DNA of 64,000 nucleotides, from NCBI GenBank assembly GCA_930367205.1, contig OV884009.1, positions 124,690,639-124,754,638 of the forward strand. The letters are read 5' to 3'. The translations under genes and the position numbers were made by a program. The notes below the pieces were generated by a model. It was not told where the DNA came from. It saw nothing but the letters and a program-made list of their open reading frames with translations, and did not search any database. Source of the stretch: Acanthosoma haemorrhoidale (Eukaryota; Arthropoda; Insecta; Hemiptera; Acanthosomatidae). Shown here piece after piece: positions 24,000-35,125 of this stretch (position 1 is its first letter; each line of letters starts with the position of its first letter).

Positions 24000-25505
24000 T
24001 TGGTAAAGCGGCCATTGGCGTCCTTCCGTTCCGATTCCTTCAATTCCCACCTCTCCTCTCTTTCTACCAGGGATAACTCTCTGTGGAATGTAACTAAAAA
24101 AATCCTAAAGCATCATCCTGTTTCACACCCACTCCGTCATGATGATGGGTCCTGGGCGGCTTCGGATGGGGATAGGTCGGAGGAATTCACTCTGCATCTT
24201 ACCCATACTTTCACACCTCATCTTTCTCAAACAAACCATACTTATAGCACAACTGTAGAAGATAACCTCATTCACCTATACCTCTCTCACTTCCACCACA
24301 GCCGTTAACCCCTCTGAGGTCAAATACCTTCTGAAAAACTTACCGAAAATCCCCTGGATATGATCTTCTTACTCCTCAGATTCTCAAACAGCTTCCTCAT
24401 AAAGCCATAATCTTCCTAACCTACATCTATAATTGCATTATCCGAACGACGCACTTTCCTCTCCTCTGGAAACACTCCATTATTATCCTATCGCCAAACT
24501 TGGAAAACCACCCAACGACGCCTCATTTTACCGTCCAATTAGCCTACTCCCTATCCTCTCAAAAATATTTGAAAAACTCCTCTTAAAACGTCTACTTCTA
24601 ATTGTCAAATCCAATAACCTTTTTCCTATACATCAGTTTGGCTTCCGTCAACAACATTCCACTACTCAACAAGGCCTTCGCGTTGTTGATCACAATTCCT
24701 CAGCCCTTGAATCCAAACAGTATTGCACTGCTGCATTTCAGGACATAGCTCAAGCTTTTGACAGGGTTTGGCACGCAGGTTTGCTTTACAAGCTCAAAAC
24801 ATATCTACCACAGACCCTTTTCCTAATCCTATAGTCCTACCTTTCAAACCGCTTCTTATAAGTCCGCTGTGGTTTAGAACATTCTAACTACTATCCCATA
24901 AAAGCAGGAGTTCCACAGGGCAGCGTCCTGGGTCCCATCCTCTAACCTATACACCGCTGAATTCCCCTCTACCCTCAATACCTTCTTGGCAACATTTGCA
25001 GATGACACTGCAGTCTTGTCATCCCACTCAGACCCTGATATAGCATCCCAAAACCTTCAAAAACACCTTGATGAGATCGAGTATTGGTGCAACCAATGGC
25101 GAATCAAAGTCAATGAAGCAAAATGTTTCCACATAACCTTTACCCTCTGCCGCAAGTCCTGTCTTTTTCAATTCGATTTTTCTCCCCGTGTCTGAGACAG
25201 TACGGTACTTAGGCTTCCATCTCGACAAACGACTGACCTGGAACCCACATACGAGACTAAAAAGACAAGAACTAAACAGACGCTTTGGACTACTGTACAG
25301 ACTACTTCGAAGGACATCCCATCTCTCAATAGAAAATAAACTACTTATTTACAAAGTTATACTTAAGCCAATCTGGACATACGGAATAGAGCTATGGGGG
25401 AACAGCAAAAAAGTCGAACATCAAGCGCATCCAATCCTTTTAATCAAAAGGCCTGAGAACAACAGTAAATGCCCCCTATTACGTCACCGACAAAACCCTT
25501 CATAA
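24000..25505 (+). pseudogene. LINE reverse transcriptase and C-terminal region, multiply broken
   Basis: Pieces in different frames follow RT order. 24000-24308 holds the region before the fingers. 24433-24834 has FRPISLLPILSKIFEKLL, HQFGFRQQHST and the palm block with AFDRVWH. The AGVPQGSVLGP block is near 24905-24940 in a broken frame. 24986-25195 contains TFADDTAVLSSH, the FADD catalytic site. 25188-25505 has RYLGFHLDKRLTWNPH and the thumb/C-terminal motif ILKPIWTYGIELWG. Four or more frame changes and stops preclude function. Confidence 0.85.
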
Positions 25506-25925
25506 TGATCTTAATATACCCTACATTCTTGAACTCATCCCTTCCAAATTCATCTAACCACCCTAATCCCCTAGCACAGTTATTACACTGCACCACTCAT
25601 CCCTATATAATCCTCCTCAGAGTCTAAAAAGGCAGTGGCCTCATGACCTACTATAAATGCGCAACAGTCCTGACAATGGCCAGTTTCTCCAATCATGTCC
25701 TGAGCGTATGTGGCTCTCGCGCTCTTCGTCAGCCTCCACAGGCTCGTATCCGGTGACGTGGCTGGTGGGGGAGCGTGGGGGACTTCCCAAGACTCCGCTT
25801 CCTCTTTCGCTTGCGAGGGAGGCAACAACCATGTGGACTTGGGGGGCCCCTGGGCTGTTTGTAAATATTGTATGAATGTGCGAGCGAATGATGAATTGTA
25901 AATATGGTATGAATGAAAACACAGT

Positions 25926-28744
25926 AAAGGCAGATTCTAATTTCATCATAATAAAGTTGTTAACAAGTTTTTATTAAAACTTTACTAAAATAAAATAAAT
26001 AAATAAGATGATGTGGTCATTTAGTGCTTTATTGGAAAATTTGTTGGTTTTGACAGACTGGTATTCTTGTGAAATATAACAATGTAATATATATTCATGT
26101 TAGATTTATTTTGTTACCCTTAGATATATTTTTCACAATTTAGGCTTTTTCAAATTAATTTGGCGTTTCAGTTGTTAGCTAGTCTTCTGTGGTATATTCT
26201 GGATTTAATATTCGGATAGTCATATTAATGAACAGTTTAGGTTACCCTGTTTTGTGGTCCAGGAATGTTTCTTAGTAAATATTATTTAATTATTGATGTT
26301 CAGATGACTATTTGATTTTTGTTTTTATGAGGGATAGGGATATTCAGGAATATAAATAATTAGTTTGATGATAACATTTATAATTGGCCACAATAAAATG
26401 TTTGGGTAATAAAATGCAAGGAGGGGGTCTGCTCGTGAGCATTGTAATAACCTCAGTGGAGGTCGGACGGATTTGCTTTTTCTCACCGGTTCGAAGAGTG
26501 GCTAAAGATGAGACAATGGAGACATGACATTGTCCTGACCGGATGTAAATGTAACGCCCTGTGACGGAAGCTGCGATCCTGTTTGCCCCCAGGCCATCGA
26601 GTCGATAATTACTGCAATGGAAGCTGCAATTGACGAATCCCCCGCTGATGTGAACTACAGTCCGCTATTGACGAACAGCTACCCACTGCCCTCTTAAAGT
26701 ATTTGTGTTTTCATATCTTCCGTCTCCTCCCTTCCTTTCGTCCTCCCATCTCCCTTTGTACTCCTTTGATCGGCTACCCTAATGCTTTTGAGGTGACCTT
26801 TGTAAATAGCGGATGGTGAACAAAGGCACTCTTTCAGCAGTGAACGTAAGCCAATCTACCCAACAGATCATTGTTAACAGCTGTCGGTTAAAAAACATCT
26901 AGCTTAGATGAAAGGCATTCTTTTCCGATTGCTAGCTAGGTTTTCAAGATTTAGTAAACTTCAAATAGAGCCAAAAAGCTAGAATAGAATGACATAGTTG
27001 ACATAGAACTAGCCAATGACATAGAAAATAGAACCAATGAAGGACTAAGTACACACTAGGATAGGAACCTCAAAAATAAATTTGGATGAGTGGTAAATGA
27101 ATTTATAGCGTACCACCGTATTTCTTATTGATATAGATGAGGTTTGAATTAACATTTTAATTCAAAAACTGTAAAGATTAAATAAAAAATGATACATATT
27201 AGAGCAGTTTCTAAACATGCGCTATAATCTCTTATAATTTAAGAACTTATAGACCTACACCAACCAACAATAGTTTTAGTGAATATCATAAAATAACAAG
27301 TAAATGCTAATAAATAATAAAAATGACCAAATTTTTAGTCTTGTAATCAACCAAATTGTTTGTAATCTTGAACAAAACTAATTTCAGAGCGTAATTCTTA
27401 CATAATTCTTTCCTATCTCAAACTTTTGTTTTAAAACACTTTGTAATGTGTTTTTTATTAATTTTTTGATTGTTTGTTATAAATTATGCTCTATGGCCTA
27501 AGATTGTGCTGTTATACTGAAAAGAAAAACTCCACCAAATGATTGTTACGTGAGAGTGATTAGCTCAACTGCTAAATGAAATACCGTAACAAATGTTCCT
27601 ATCTGAAGCACAACTGGTTCATATTAAAAATGATGGAACAGGTGTTATTCCTAATGAACAATGAACAACGACAAATCTTTTTGACCAGTAAATATGTAAA
27701 GCCCAATTACTCGTAGCAATCTCTCGCTCCTTTTATGATGTGGTCGGGTCGATTTAATATTATATGCGAGTATTAAAATGGAAGTGAGAAACATACTCAA
27801 GCTGGTCAATAGATTTAGTCTAGATATAAGTATAAGACTTAGAGATTTGAGCTGTTATTTATGTATACGAAGGAAAAGTTAAATTTAATTTAATGCAAAA
27901 ATATTCGGATATAAGATAATAGTCGGACATTTTTGCCAATCAGACTGTTATAAAATTGTAAAAGTTAGTCAAATATAGCTGTTTAAGATTAATTCTAGAG
28001 AAGTATTTATAAAATAATAGACTATAGACTAGAAATAGATTCTTGAAATAGATATATCAAATCTTCGGTAGCCAGGAGCTAATCTATTCAAGAAGCGCGT
28101 TTTCGAAGTTATTGGCTTGACAGTTGCTCAATTCTACTATTATCTATTAAGAGCCTAATTAATAACACTGCCGCATCAAACTTACAATTATAATAAAGAA
28201 GCAATGACATAGGCCTAATATCAGAGTGTTGCTAAAAAGCATTTTATTAATTTTACCACGATGGATTGAGAATAATGATTAAGAATTAATAAGTCATAAT
28301 GCTTCAATGCGGTGCAGTTTCTTCAAACCTAAGGATTATACAGGAACGTGTTATAGCCACCAATTGCTCCATAATATATAATAAATCAACAAATCAGGCT
28401 GCTAAGTTTTAGTTAGAAAGGAATATCGCCTCAAACTCATAGGCTTCAACAAATTCCACCATAGATATCAGCCAATTATAAAAATCACATATGTCTCATG
28501 CAAGGGGGGAAAAAAAGGAGTATCAAGCGCAATGCTTGCAATTAATTTTTTTTTTTTCATATTCCCTTGTTAGAAAATTAATATATGCTACAAAATATAG
28601 ATTCTACAAACGAATCTATTTACATTGTACAGCGTATTTATATGTACTGTAGTTGCTTGAATTTTATATAATTTATATTGGCAAAATAAATGAATATTTT
28701 GCAATGGAATGCTCATTGAACATGTTCTGGTACTACACAAAGGT
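25926..28744. other. AT-rich DNA without recognised genes
   Basis: No frame with recognisable domains. A more GC-rich island at ~26420-26830 includes a short open plus-strand stretch (26561-26697) of unknown nature. The rest is AT-rich with homopolymers. Confidence 0.5.
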
Positions 28745-28935
28745 GTAAAGATGATGGGGCTCACCTTATGTATCATAAAAACTTAAAAATAACAAAATCT
28801 TAACCAAATTTTCCCCAACAGTCGGTTGCCATCGATGTGGGAAGGGTGGTGGAGTCATCGAGTTAAACAATGGGTTCGTGATGTGTCTCCGGTGGATGAA
28901 CTGTACCACCGACACCACATCAAGCGAGAGATGCA
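28745..28935 (-). mobile_element. Jockey-type LINE 3' fragment (second family)
   Basis: On the minus strand, codons around 28800-28900 read TNPLFNSMTPPPFPHRW, the end of a Jockey-type C-terminal domain, followed by GGTGAGCC-like 3' UTR sequence. The same peptide in slightly different form lies inside the solo LTR near 57780-57850, and the 3' UTR motif recurs at 57680 and 63100. Edges are approximate. Confidence 0.6.
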
Positions 28936-30495
28936 GGACGGCGTTCTTTCACCTCTCGAGAGAGGTATGTCTAACAATTTTTTATTGAGTCTAATTGTTG
29001 CTCTTGATTCAAGTCTACAATAGTGAATCTCATATAGGGAAACTGGAAATTGAGATACAAAATCAACGCTTGTTGATTGTCAACATCACAATATACAATA
29101 TAATAGTAAATCAAAATTAGAATGAGTAATATTAGAAAGTAACGAAATCCTGTTTAATGATCCGCAAAATCGAATAAAACAATTAATTGTTATTTGTCTT
29201 TTTAAGAATTGTTCATTGATGACTAATAAGCATTTCATTAAATCACCACAGTCCAAGTAATGAAATCAGTGGTTCGATAATAAGTTTAAACAAAACCTTG
29301 TTTGCGCAATTCAAATCGTCAAGAAGAAGAAAAGATAAATATATGTCTGATAACGATGTTTAACCTCGAATCCCATAGACTTCCTCAGATTATGGCTGAA
29401 TAGGTCATGAAACATGAAAAGAAAATAATATGTTGGTATTCACAATACTTAACATTTTATGAAAAACAATTAGTAGGAAATTAGATCTCGGTAAGGGTAA
29501 CAGGGTTTACACATTTAGTTACTGGAATTATAGGTAGCTTTAAAAATAAATTGAAGACAGGTATGAATAGTAAATTAAAAAGCTCAAATGAAAATTAAGT
29601 AGTTTTTTTATAATAATTATTAATTGTGGTATAAATTTTAAAATTGAAATGAAATGTACATTGACTAACTAGATTGCCTGGAATTAAGGTAAGGTTTTGT
29701 TTTTTAAACCAATAATCATTAATGTTCAGCTATGTTTTGCGGCATCCTGTTCGTCGTTTGGTTTCACAAAAAGGCGAATCTCGACTGAACATTTTGTATT
29801 TTTTTTGTGCCACTTGGTGATCTACCACCATCTTATCTACTTGGTGATGGTAGCCTACCATCTTTTTCTGAATCCACTCCATTCAGGACCGATGATGAAA
29901 TAATCAAATTATATTTGAATTAAGAGACAATATTTGAAAGAATTTATTTATACAATTTACTGTTTTTGTTTTTTTAATTTAACTTAAGGAAATACAATAT
30001 AATTATAAGGCTTGACTCTTTGTTGTTTTGGAGCGAACATGGTGACTGGAAATATTAATTAACATGAGTAAATTTATTTGATCATCTCTCGGTCGGCTGA
30101 GTAGCCATTTCCTCCCTCGATTGAACCTGTAATTAGTCGTAGAGGTGCACAAAGCAGAATCTGCACTTTTGTCCCTCTACAAATATTCCTCACCGCCTAA
30201 TCCACAATCTATGAACATTCATTGCTAAACTAACATCACAAACTTTACATATTATATAGCTACATACATTTAATCAGAGTGGCAGCTGTAATTAGAGCGG
30301 CACCATATTGTTGTAACTTACTTTGGGATGTATCTAAAGCACAGTAACACCACATATATGCACAACTGGAAAATTAGCTATAGCTATCATTTTTCCATTT
30401 ATTAATAGATATTTTAAGTTTAAAAAATACCCACCCTAAATTACTAATTTACAGCTTTTTAGTAAAGCCGACACTAACAACTTAATATTACACTA
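28936..30495. other. AT-rich DNA without recognised genes
   Basis: Only short unsupported frames (such as 29697-29903) occur. I see no repeat shared with the rest of the window here. Confidence 0.5.
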
Positions 30496-30799
30496 ACATA
30501 TTATTCATTAATTGAAAATAGTTATTGTAAGTGGGGGCTTTGTGGAAGTCGATCGACGATGCAAAGGTCGGAGCGAGAAAAGCCGGAAAGGAAAATGAAA
30601 ACAGGCGAGGAGTTTTAAGTCAGCGGGCAATGAGAGAGCACCTCGTCTTTTACCAGTCGAACAAAATGTTTTCTGACCCACTTCACACCACTAAGAAAAC
30701 ATCTTAAAAAAAAAAAAAAGGTACTGCTAACCACATAAATTTGTTAAAGTTGTTTTTTTAATATTAATTAAATTGTAACAAAATAGGAAAATTCTTACA
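30496..30799 (+). repeat. Element C 5' LTR
   Basis: The core is 30526-30799 (TGTAAG...CTTACA), followed by AGTGGTGCCCGTACAG as a primer-site candidate starting TGGTGCCCG. It shares GGAAGTCGATCGACGATGCA and ACTGCTAACCACATAAATTT with the 3' LTR. Confidence 0.75.
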
Positions 30800-30996
30800 A
30801 GTGGTGCCCGTACAGTCGACAAGATTTATTTTAATGTTGCCAGGACATTTTATTTTTAATTAAATTTATTTAATTTTATTATTATTTTAAGTCGGCAAAT
30901 TTGGTTAGCGGATAAGTACAGTAGTGAATTTAAAAAATAAAAATTATAATAATTTCAGATTAAAATTTAAATGTCTCTAACAAGGTCACATTAAAA

Positions 30997-31242
30997 ATGG
31001 AGAACCAACCGATGACAAATAGTGAAGGAATTGGTAAATTGGAGACAGAGACGTCAAATCAAATGAATCCACACGATCATACGATTCGACAACCCGACCC
31101 ACTGACCCCTAAAGACGAATTCAGTGGTCAGGACCCAACTGCCACTCAAATGGATAGAATTATGCAAATCCTGGAACAAAATAATGCAAAGTTTGACCAA
31201 TTGGCCCAAAATTCCACTGAAATGAGAAAAGATTTTTTTTAA
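30997..31242 (+). pseudogene. Element C Gag N-terminal fragment
   Basis: 81 codons, polar and Gln/Asn-rich, ending in a heptad-like segment (RIMQILEQNNAKFDQLAQ). It stops after a T8 run; the next ORF begins 3 bp later with the same style of heptads (KFEQ, KLEQ, KLDQ, KIEQ), so the two were probably one Gag coiled coil broken by a homopolymer indel. No capsid or zinc-knuckle sequence follows. Confidence 0.6.
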
Positions 31243-31245
31243 AAA

Positions 31246-32838
31246 ATGGATGAAAAATTTGAACAAAAATCCGAAAAATTGGAGCAAATTACCGTCCAAA
31301 CTAATTTAAAACTCGATCAAATGAAAAAAAAAATCGAACAAAACTCCATCCAAATGAACGAAAAATTTGAACAAACAAAATTTGAGATTCCATTTTTTGT
31401 GGTGCCAAAGTTAGTACACACTGGTATTTTAGGGTATGATTTTTTATCCACCTATAATTTTATATTGGATACAAAAGCCAATAAAATGAGTTTCACACAC
31501 CCTTCCAGTGATCAAGGTGGAGAAATGAAGTTTGCAGAAAATTCCAGTACTTGGGCAAAATCGGTTCAAGCAACCTTTCGTGAGGATTTTCAAGATAGTC
31601 AGGAGCAGCAGATCGAGAAAAAGATTAGTGAAATGGTCGAAAATTATTCAAATTTCGAGATCATTCAAAGATTTCGAGGTCTATTAAAAGATAATCAAGA
31701 AATCTTTCATAATACACCAGGTTTGGTTCGGGGGTACCAATATCGATTGAAAGTTAACGACGATAGCCCATATTTTACCCGTCCCTATAAAATACCATTT
31801 AGAAAAGCAGATGCAGTAGCTCGGGAACTCCATAAAATGTTAAGCGACGGAATAATAAGTCGAAGTAATAGTGCGTATATAAACCCAATTGTAATAGTAA
31901 ATAAAAAAGATGGAAATGTGTGGATTAGTCTCGATGCCAGAAATCTAAATAAGCGACTCATCCCAGACTACGAGCGTTCTGAGCCGATTGACCAAATTCT
32001 AAAAATGTGTGGTCAACAAAAATTTTTCAGTATGATTGATTTGACTAAATCATTTTGGCAAATCGAATTGCACCCAGCAGATCGAAAATACACTGCATTT
32101 ATGCATGAAGGGAAAGTGTATGAATTTAATAGGGTGCCCTTTGGACTAAGTGTGTCACTAGCAGCGTTAAGCAGAGGCATATCGTTTATGTTAGAGGACC
32201 TGAAAAAACAAATCAAAACATATGTGGATGATTTGTTGTGCATGACAGTCACCCCAGAAGAAAACCTGGACGTGTTGGACAAATTATTTCAAATAATTCG
32301 AAGGACAGGTGTCACACTATATTTAGAAAAATCAATGTTTTTTAAAAAAGAAGTAGAGTATTTGGGTTTTGTTTTGACCACCAGTGGCCTAAAACCACAA
32401 GGAGAAAAGATTCTGGCAATCAAGAAATTTCCTAGACCGAAATCGGATTTGAAGAGTTTTATGGGGTTGACCGGATTTTACCAACGATTCAACAAAAGTT
32501 ACGCTCACCTGTTTGAACCGTTAAAGCGACTACTGCGAAAAGGAGTAAAATGGAAGTGGAGCGAAATAGAACAGCGGCAGTTCGAAAAAATTCAGGAGTC
32601 ATTTATTGAGCAAGTCATGTTGGCACATCCTAATTTTGAGCGACCATTTATCTTGCAAACCGACGCTAGCAGTTACGCGATCGGGGCACAGCTTTACCAA
32701 AAAGACGACGAAGAAGAGTGTGAAGTAGTGGCATTTGCCAGTAAGGTGTTAAGGGGAGCAGAACAGCTGTATTCGACCACCGAACAGGAATTACTCGCCA
32801 TCGTATGGGCAGTAAAAAAAAATTCGAGACATATTTAA
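31246..32838 (+). CDS. Element C Gag/protease remnant fused to reverse transcriptase and partial RNase H
   Basis: 530 codons. Residues 1-45 are a Gag-type coiled coil. Residues ~49-75 jump to a protease C-terminus (ILGYDFL at 61-67), so capsid, nucleocapsid and the protease active site are missing between them. RT follows: fingers ~175-245, D265 in FSMIDLTKSFW, FNRVPFGLS (~294-302), the catalytic YVDD at 326-329, the thumb with FYQRF, then an RNase H start with TDAS (D473) and a TTEQELLAI block (E515). The frame ends soon after at a homopolymer A run (~32815), and RNase H is incomplete. RT motifs are intact despite the copy's age. No protease activity is expected; function without the missing domains is doubtful. 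Confidence 0.85.
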   Translation: MDEKFEQKSEKLEQITVQTNLKLDQMKKKIEQNSIQMNEKFEQTKFEIPFFVVPKLVHTGILGYDFLSTYNFILDTKANKMSFTHPSSDQGGEMKFAENSSTWAKSVQATFREDFQDSQEQQIEKKISEMVENYSNFEIIQRFRGLLKDNQEIFHNTPGLVRGYQYRLKVNDDSPYFTRPYKIPFRKADAVARELHKMLSDGIISRSNSAYINPIVIVNKKDGNVWISLDARNLNKRLIPDYERSEPIDQILKMCGQQKFFSMIDLTKSFWQIELHPADRKYTAFMHEGKVYEFNRVPFGLSVSLAALSRGISFMLEDLKKQIKTYVDDLLCMTVTPEENLDVLDKLFQIIRRTGVTLYLEKSMFFKKEVEYLGFVLTTSGLKPQGEKILAIKKFPRPKSDLKSFMGLTGFYQRFNKSYAHLFEPLKRLLRKGVKWKWSEIEQRQFEKIQESFIEQVMLAHPNFERPFILQTDASSYAIGAQLYQKDDEEECEVVAFASKVLRGAEQLYSTTEQELLAIVWAVKKNSRHI

Positions 32839-32844
32839 GCGAAG

Positions 32845-32982
32845 TTTTTGCCACTCTACGAAGGCCCTTATAAGATTAAGAAGAGCTACGGCGATACCAC
32901 TTACCTGTTAGTCTGCCCAGGAAATGGAACAAAGAGAAGAGGAAAGTTTCATGCGAACTTATTAAAACGGTTCAAAACATGA
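32845..32982 (+). pseudogene. Integrase C-terminal fragment (GPY/F motif)
   Basis: Directly after the broken RNase H, in another frame, comes a short segment with LPLYEGPYKIKKSYG and KFHANLLKRFK, matching the GPY/F module near the end of many Ty3/gypsy integrases. The zinc domain and catalytic core are absent, so a second large internal deletion joined RNase H to the integrase tail near 32840. Confidence 0.7.
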
Positions 32983-33737
32983 AATCTGAGTAGTTTGTAG
33001 AACGTTATTTGTACTGTGTTGTAAATAGATAGTCGACTTCGATAAAGTCAGATTATTATTATTAGTCTAGTCATTTACAATCATTATTTATTATTATATT
33101 ATTCCCCTTATTTATTAATTTAATTTAAAAAAAAAAATTAAAAAAAAATAAAATGTGATGTTGAGGAAAATTTTTAAGTTTCTCAAAAGGAATCAAGATT
33201 TAAAATGAACACCCTATAAAAAAAAAAAAATCTTGTTTCACTCGTGTTTGTTTATTGGTAGTAGATTAGGTAAATAATGTTAGTTCTTTAAGTCACAAGA
33301 AGGTGAATAGATCTAAAATCATAATTTATATCCCACCACAGTCAATGACAGGTGAGGAGGAGATAGGAGTATAGTTTGTTAAAAGTGTATATTTACAGTA
33401 GTGTTAGTGGAATAAGGTTGAATAGTGTTAAATAGATAAAATTTTATAGAGTGAATGTGGTTTAAGTAAAATTCTGATTATGATCTTTTACTGCTGTAGC
33501 AGAAAAGATAAATAATTCTATGCCTGTTTAATTGATACAATTTGAAAATATTGGTAACAGGTTGTTATATGTATGCTTTGTATACACCGTTAGGTATAAA
33601 AAAAACTCACAGGTCGATTGGTCGTACCATATGAGGAAATTTTGAATTAAATTTGCAGATGTAAAGCAGATTTTTGTTGTTTTTTTTTTTCTTCTCAGGG
33701 TGGTCCAATGTAATAATATGGACTGAGCCATATCACA
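32983..33737. other. Element C 3' untranslated region
   Basis: About 750 bp between the integrase tail and the 3' LTR, AT-rich with homopolymer A and T runs. No frame is recognised; the minus-strand frame 33528-33731 has no visible domain. Confidence 0.5.
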
Positions 33738-34054
33738 ACATATTATTTATTAATTGAAAATAGTTATTGTAAGTGGGGGCTTTGTGGAAGTCGATCGACG
33801 ATGCAAAGGTCGGGGCGAGAAAAGCCGGAAAGGAAAATGAAAACAGTCGAGGAGTTTTAAGTCAGTGGGCAATGAGAGAGCACCTCGTCTTCTACCAGTC
33901 GAACAAAATTTTTTCTGACCCACTTCACACCACTAAGAAAACATCTTTAAAAAAAAAAAGGTACTGCTAACCACATAAATTTGTTAAAAACATAGTGAAT
34001 GGAACTTGTTTTTTTTATATTAATAAATTGTAACAAAATAGGAAAATTGTTACA
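33738..34054 (+). repeat. Element C 3' LTR
   Basis: The core is 33768-34054 (TGTAAG...GTTACA). It matches the 5' LTR with scattered substitutions and an ~18-bp insertion near 33990 (ACATAGTGAATGGAAC). The divergence shows an old insertion. Confidence 0.75.
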
Positions 34055-34079
34055 ATGAATGTTATCTGTTATTATTCAT

Positions 34080-35031
34080 TGTAGCGACCGCTAACTACAT
34101 AAGATAAATCACCCTATACTCTATTGTATATATATTGTAAATCGGTTATAATATGTTGTAAATTAATTTAAACAAATGTAAATAATATTACCAAACCATA
34201 AGTCATATCAGTGTAAATATTGTAAACAATAAAAGACGCAGCTGCAAAAAACTAGCTCAGAGGCCCCTGCAGAGGGAGTCAGATAGCCCCTGGGGCTGGG
34301 TGGGTCCTGGTCTAGAACAGTCTAGCGTCACCCAACCCTGCGATGCGGTTGGTCAGAATAAAACCTCCCCTGCTTTAGAGGAGCTGGACGCGATTGGCCA
34401 GAATAAAACCCCAGCCCGTTGGCTACTTGGGGCTATATATACCCCCTAGTTTTAGCCGATAAGTCATTTTAACTACGGCTCTCTGGACTGGTACTTGCAG
34501 CTGCACTGATGTTTCTGGATTTGGCCATCTCATTTATGAAAACCTCTCTCTCTCTCTCTCTTTCCTAACCTCGCTATGTTTTAGCGTATGGGATATGCCT
34601 TGTCATACCCCATACTTTCCTAGTGCCTTCGTCTCACTAAAACTAGCACCTCCTTGGAAGAGATTTCTTCCTTGCGGACGACGGTCACCTGGGGCCCTAA
34701 CAAGTTTACCTAGTAGTGTCTCGCCAAGTGGTCCAGACTGCCTCTCTCCGGTTCACACTCGCCTTTGGGATCCAGACGGTTTTCGCCTACCCTCAGATAC
34801 CGAGTGTAAATTCGTGGTCATTCCAAGACCACATAAACTACTTACAATACCTACCCTATACCTCTTCTCCTGAACATAGTGCACTGTCGGGGCATATACC
34901 TATCAGATATGGAGTCAGGTAGTACAGTAGTAAGACCCGTCACGAAGCAATTGTCCAGGTCATGGCCTAATCAACCCTCACTTCGTCACTAGGGCTAGGG
35001 TAACTAGACACCCCCTCGTGACGACCCGACA
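34080..35031 (+). mobile_element. Solo LTR (copy a), 952 bp
   Basis: Starts TGTAGCGACCGCTAAC and ends GACGACCCGACA, with TG...CA termini. TTCAT is duplicated exactly on both sides (34075-34079 and 35032-35036). No internal retroelement sequence adjoins either end. It holds GGCTATATATACC (~34430), a TATA-box candidate, and an AATAAA near 34230. A 92-codon frame at 34595-34873 lies within it but shows no domain. Confidence 0.85.
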
Positions 35032-35125
35032 TTCATGATTTATCCTTGTATTTTAATTGAGAACAGGATTATTTTAACTATTATTTAATGTTATTTAGAT
35101 TTTCAACTAGTTCAACCATTCATGG
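35032..35125. other. Spacer between two inverted solo LTRs
   Basis: About 90 bp, including the right target duplication of copy a (TTCAT) and the left one of copy b (CATGG, 35121-35125). Confidence 0.7.

Larger units (their letters stand above)
23095..25925 (+). mobile_element. Jockey-type LINE, 5' truncated and degenerate (copy 1)
   Basis: The plus-strand order is endonuclease, reverse transcriptase, C-terminal domain and 3' UTR, but the frame is broken repeatedly. The copy starts inside the endonuclease directly at the satellite edge, consistent with 5' truncation at insertion. Its 3' part (~25555-25915) is shared with the truncated tail at 41224-41572, and its coding part with 51230-53920, so all three are one family. 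The 3' end is near GTAAATATGGTATGAAT (~25900-25915). Confidence 0.85.
30496..34054 (+). mobile_element. Element C: internally deleted Ty3/gypsy-like LTR element
   Basis: Two direct repeats (~30496-30799 and ~33738-34054) flank a plus-strand internal region with a Gag N-terminal piece, the end of a protease, a complete RT, part of RNase H and the last part of an integrase. The LTR cores start TGTAAG and end CTTACA/GTTACA. They differ by several substitutions and an insertion near 33990, so this copy is much older than element A. Similarity runs ~30 bp upstream of TGTAAG in both LTRs, so the outer edge is uncertain. Gag capsid, protease N-terminus, most of RNase H and most of integrase are absent. 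Confidence 0.82.

Noticed and set aside
25583..25949. Overlapping frames on both strands in a GC-richer stretch
   Set aside because: The sequence is the LINE 3' UTR, repeated at 41224-41572 without conserving the frames.
34595..34922. 92- and 68-codon frames
   Set aside because: They lie inside a solo LTR, are not kept in the other two copies and show no domain.
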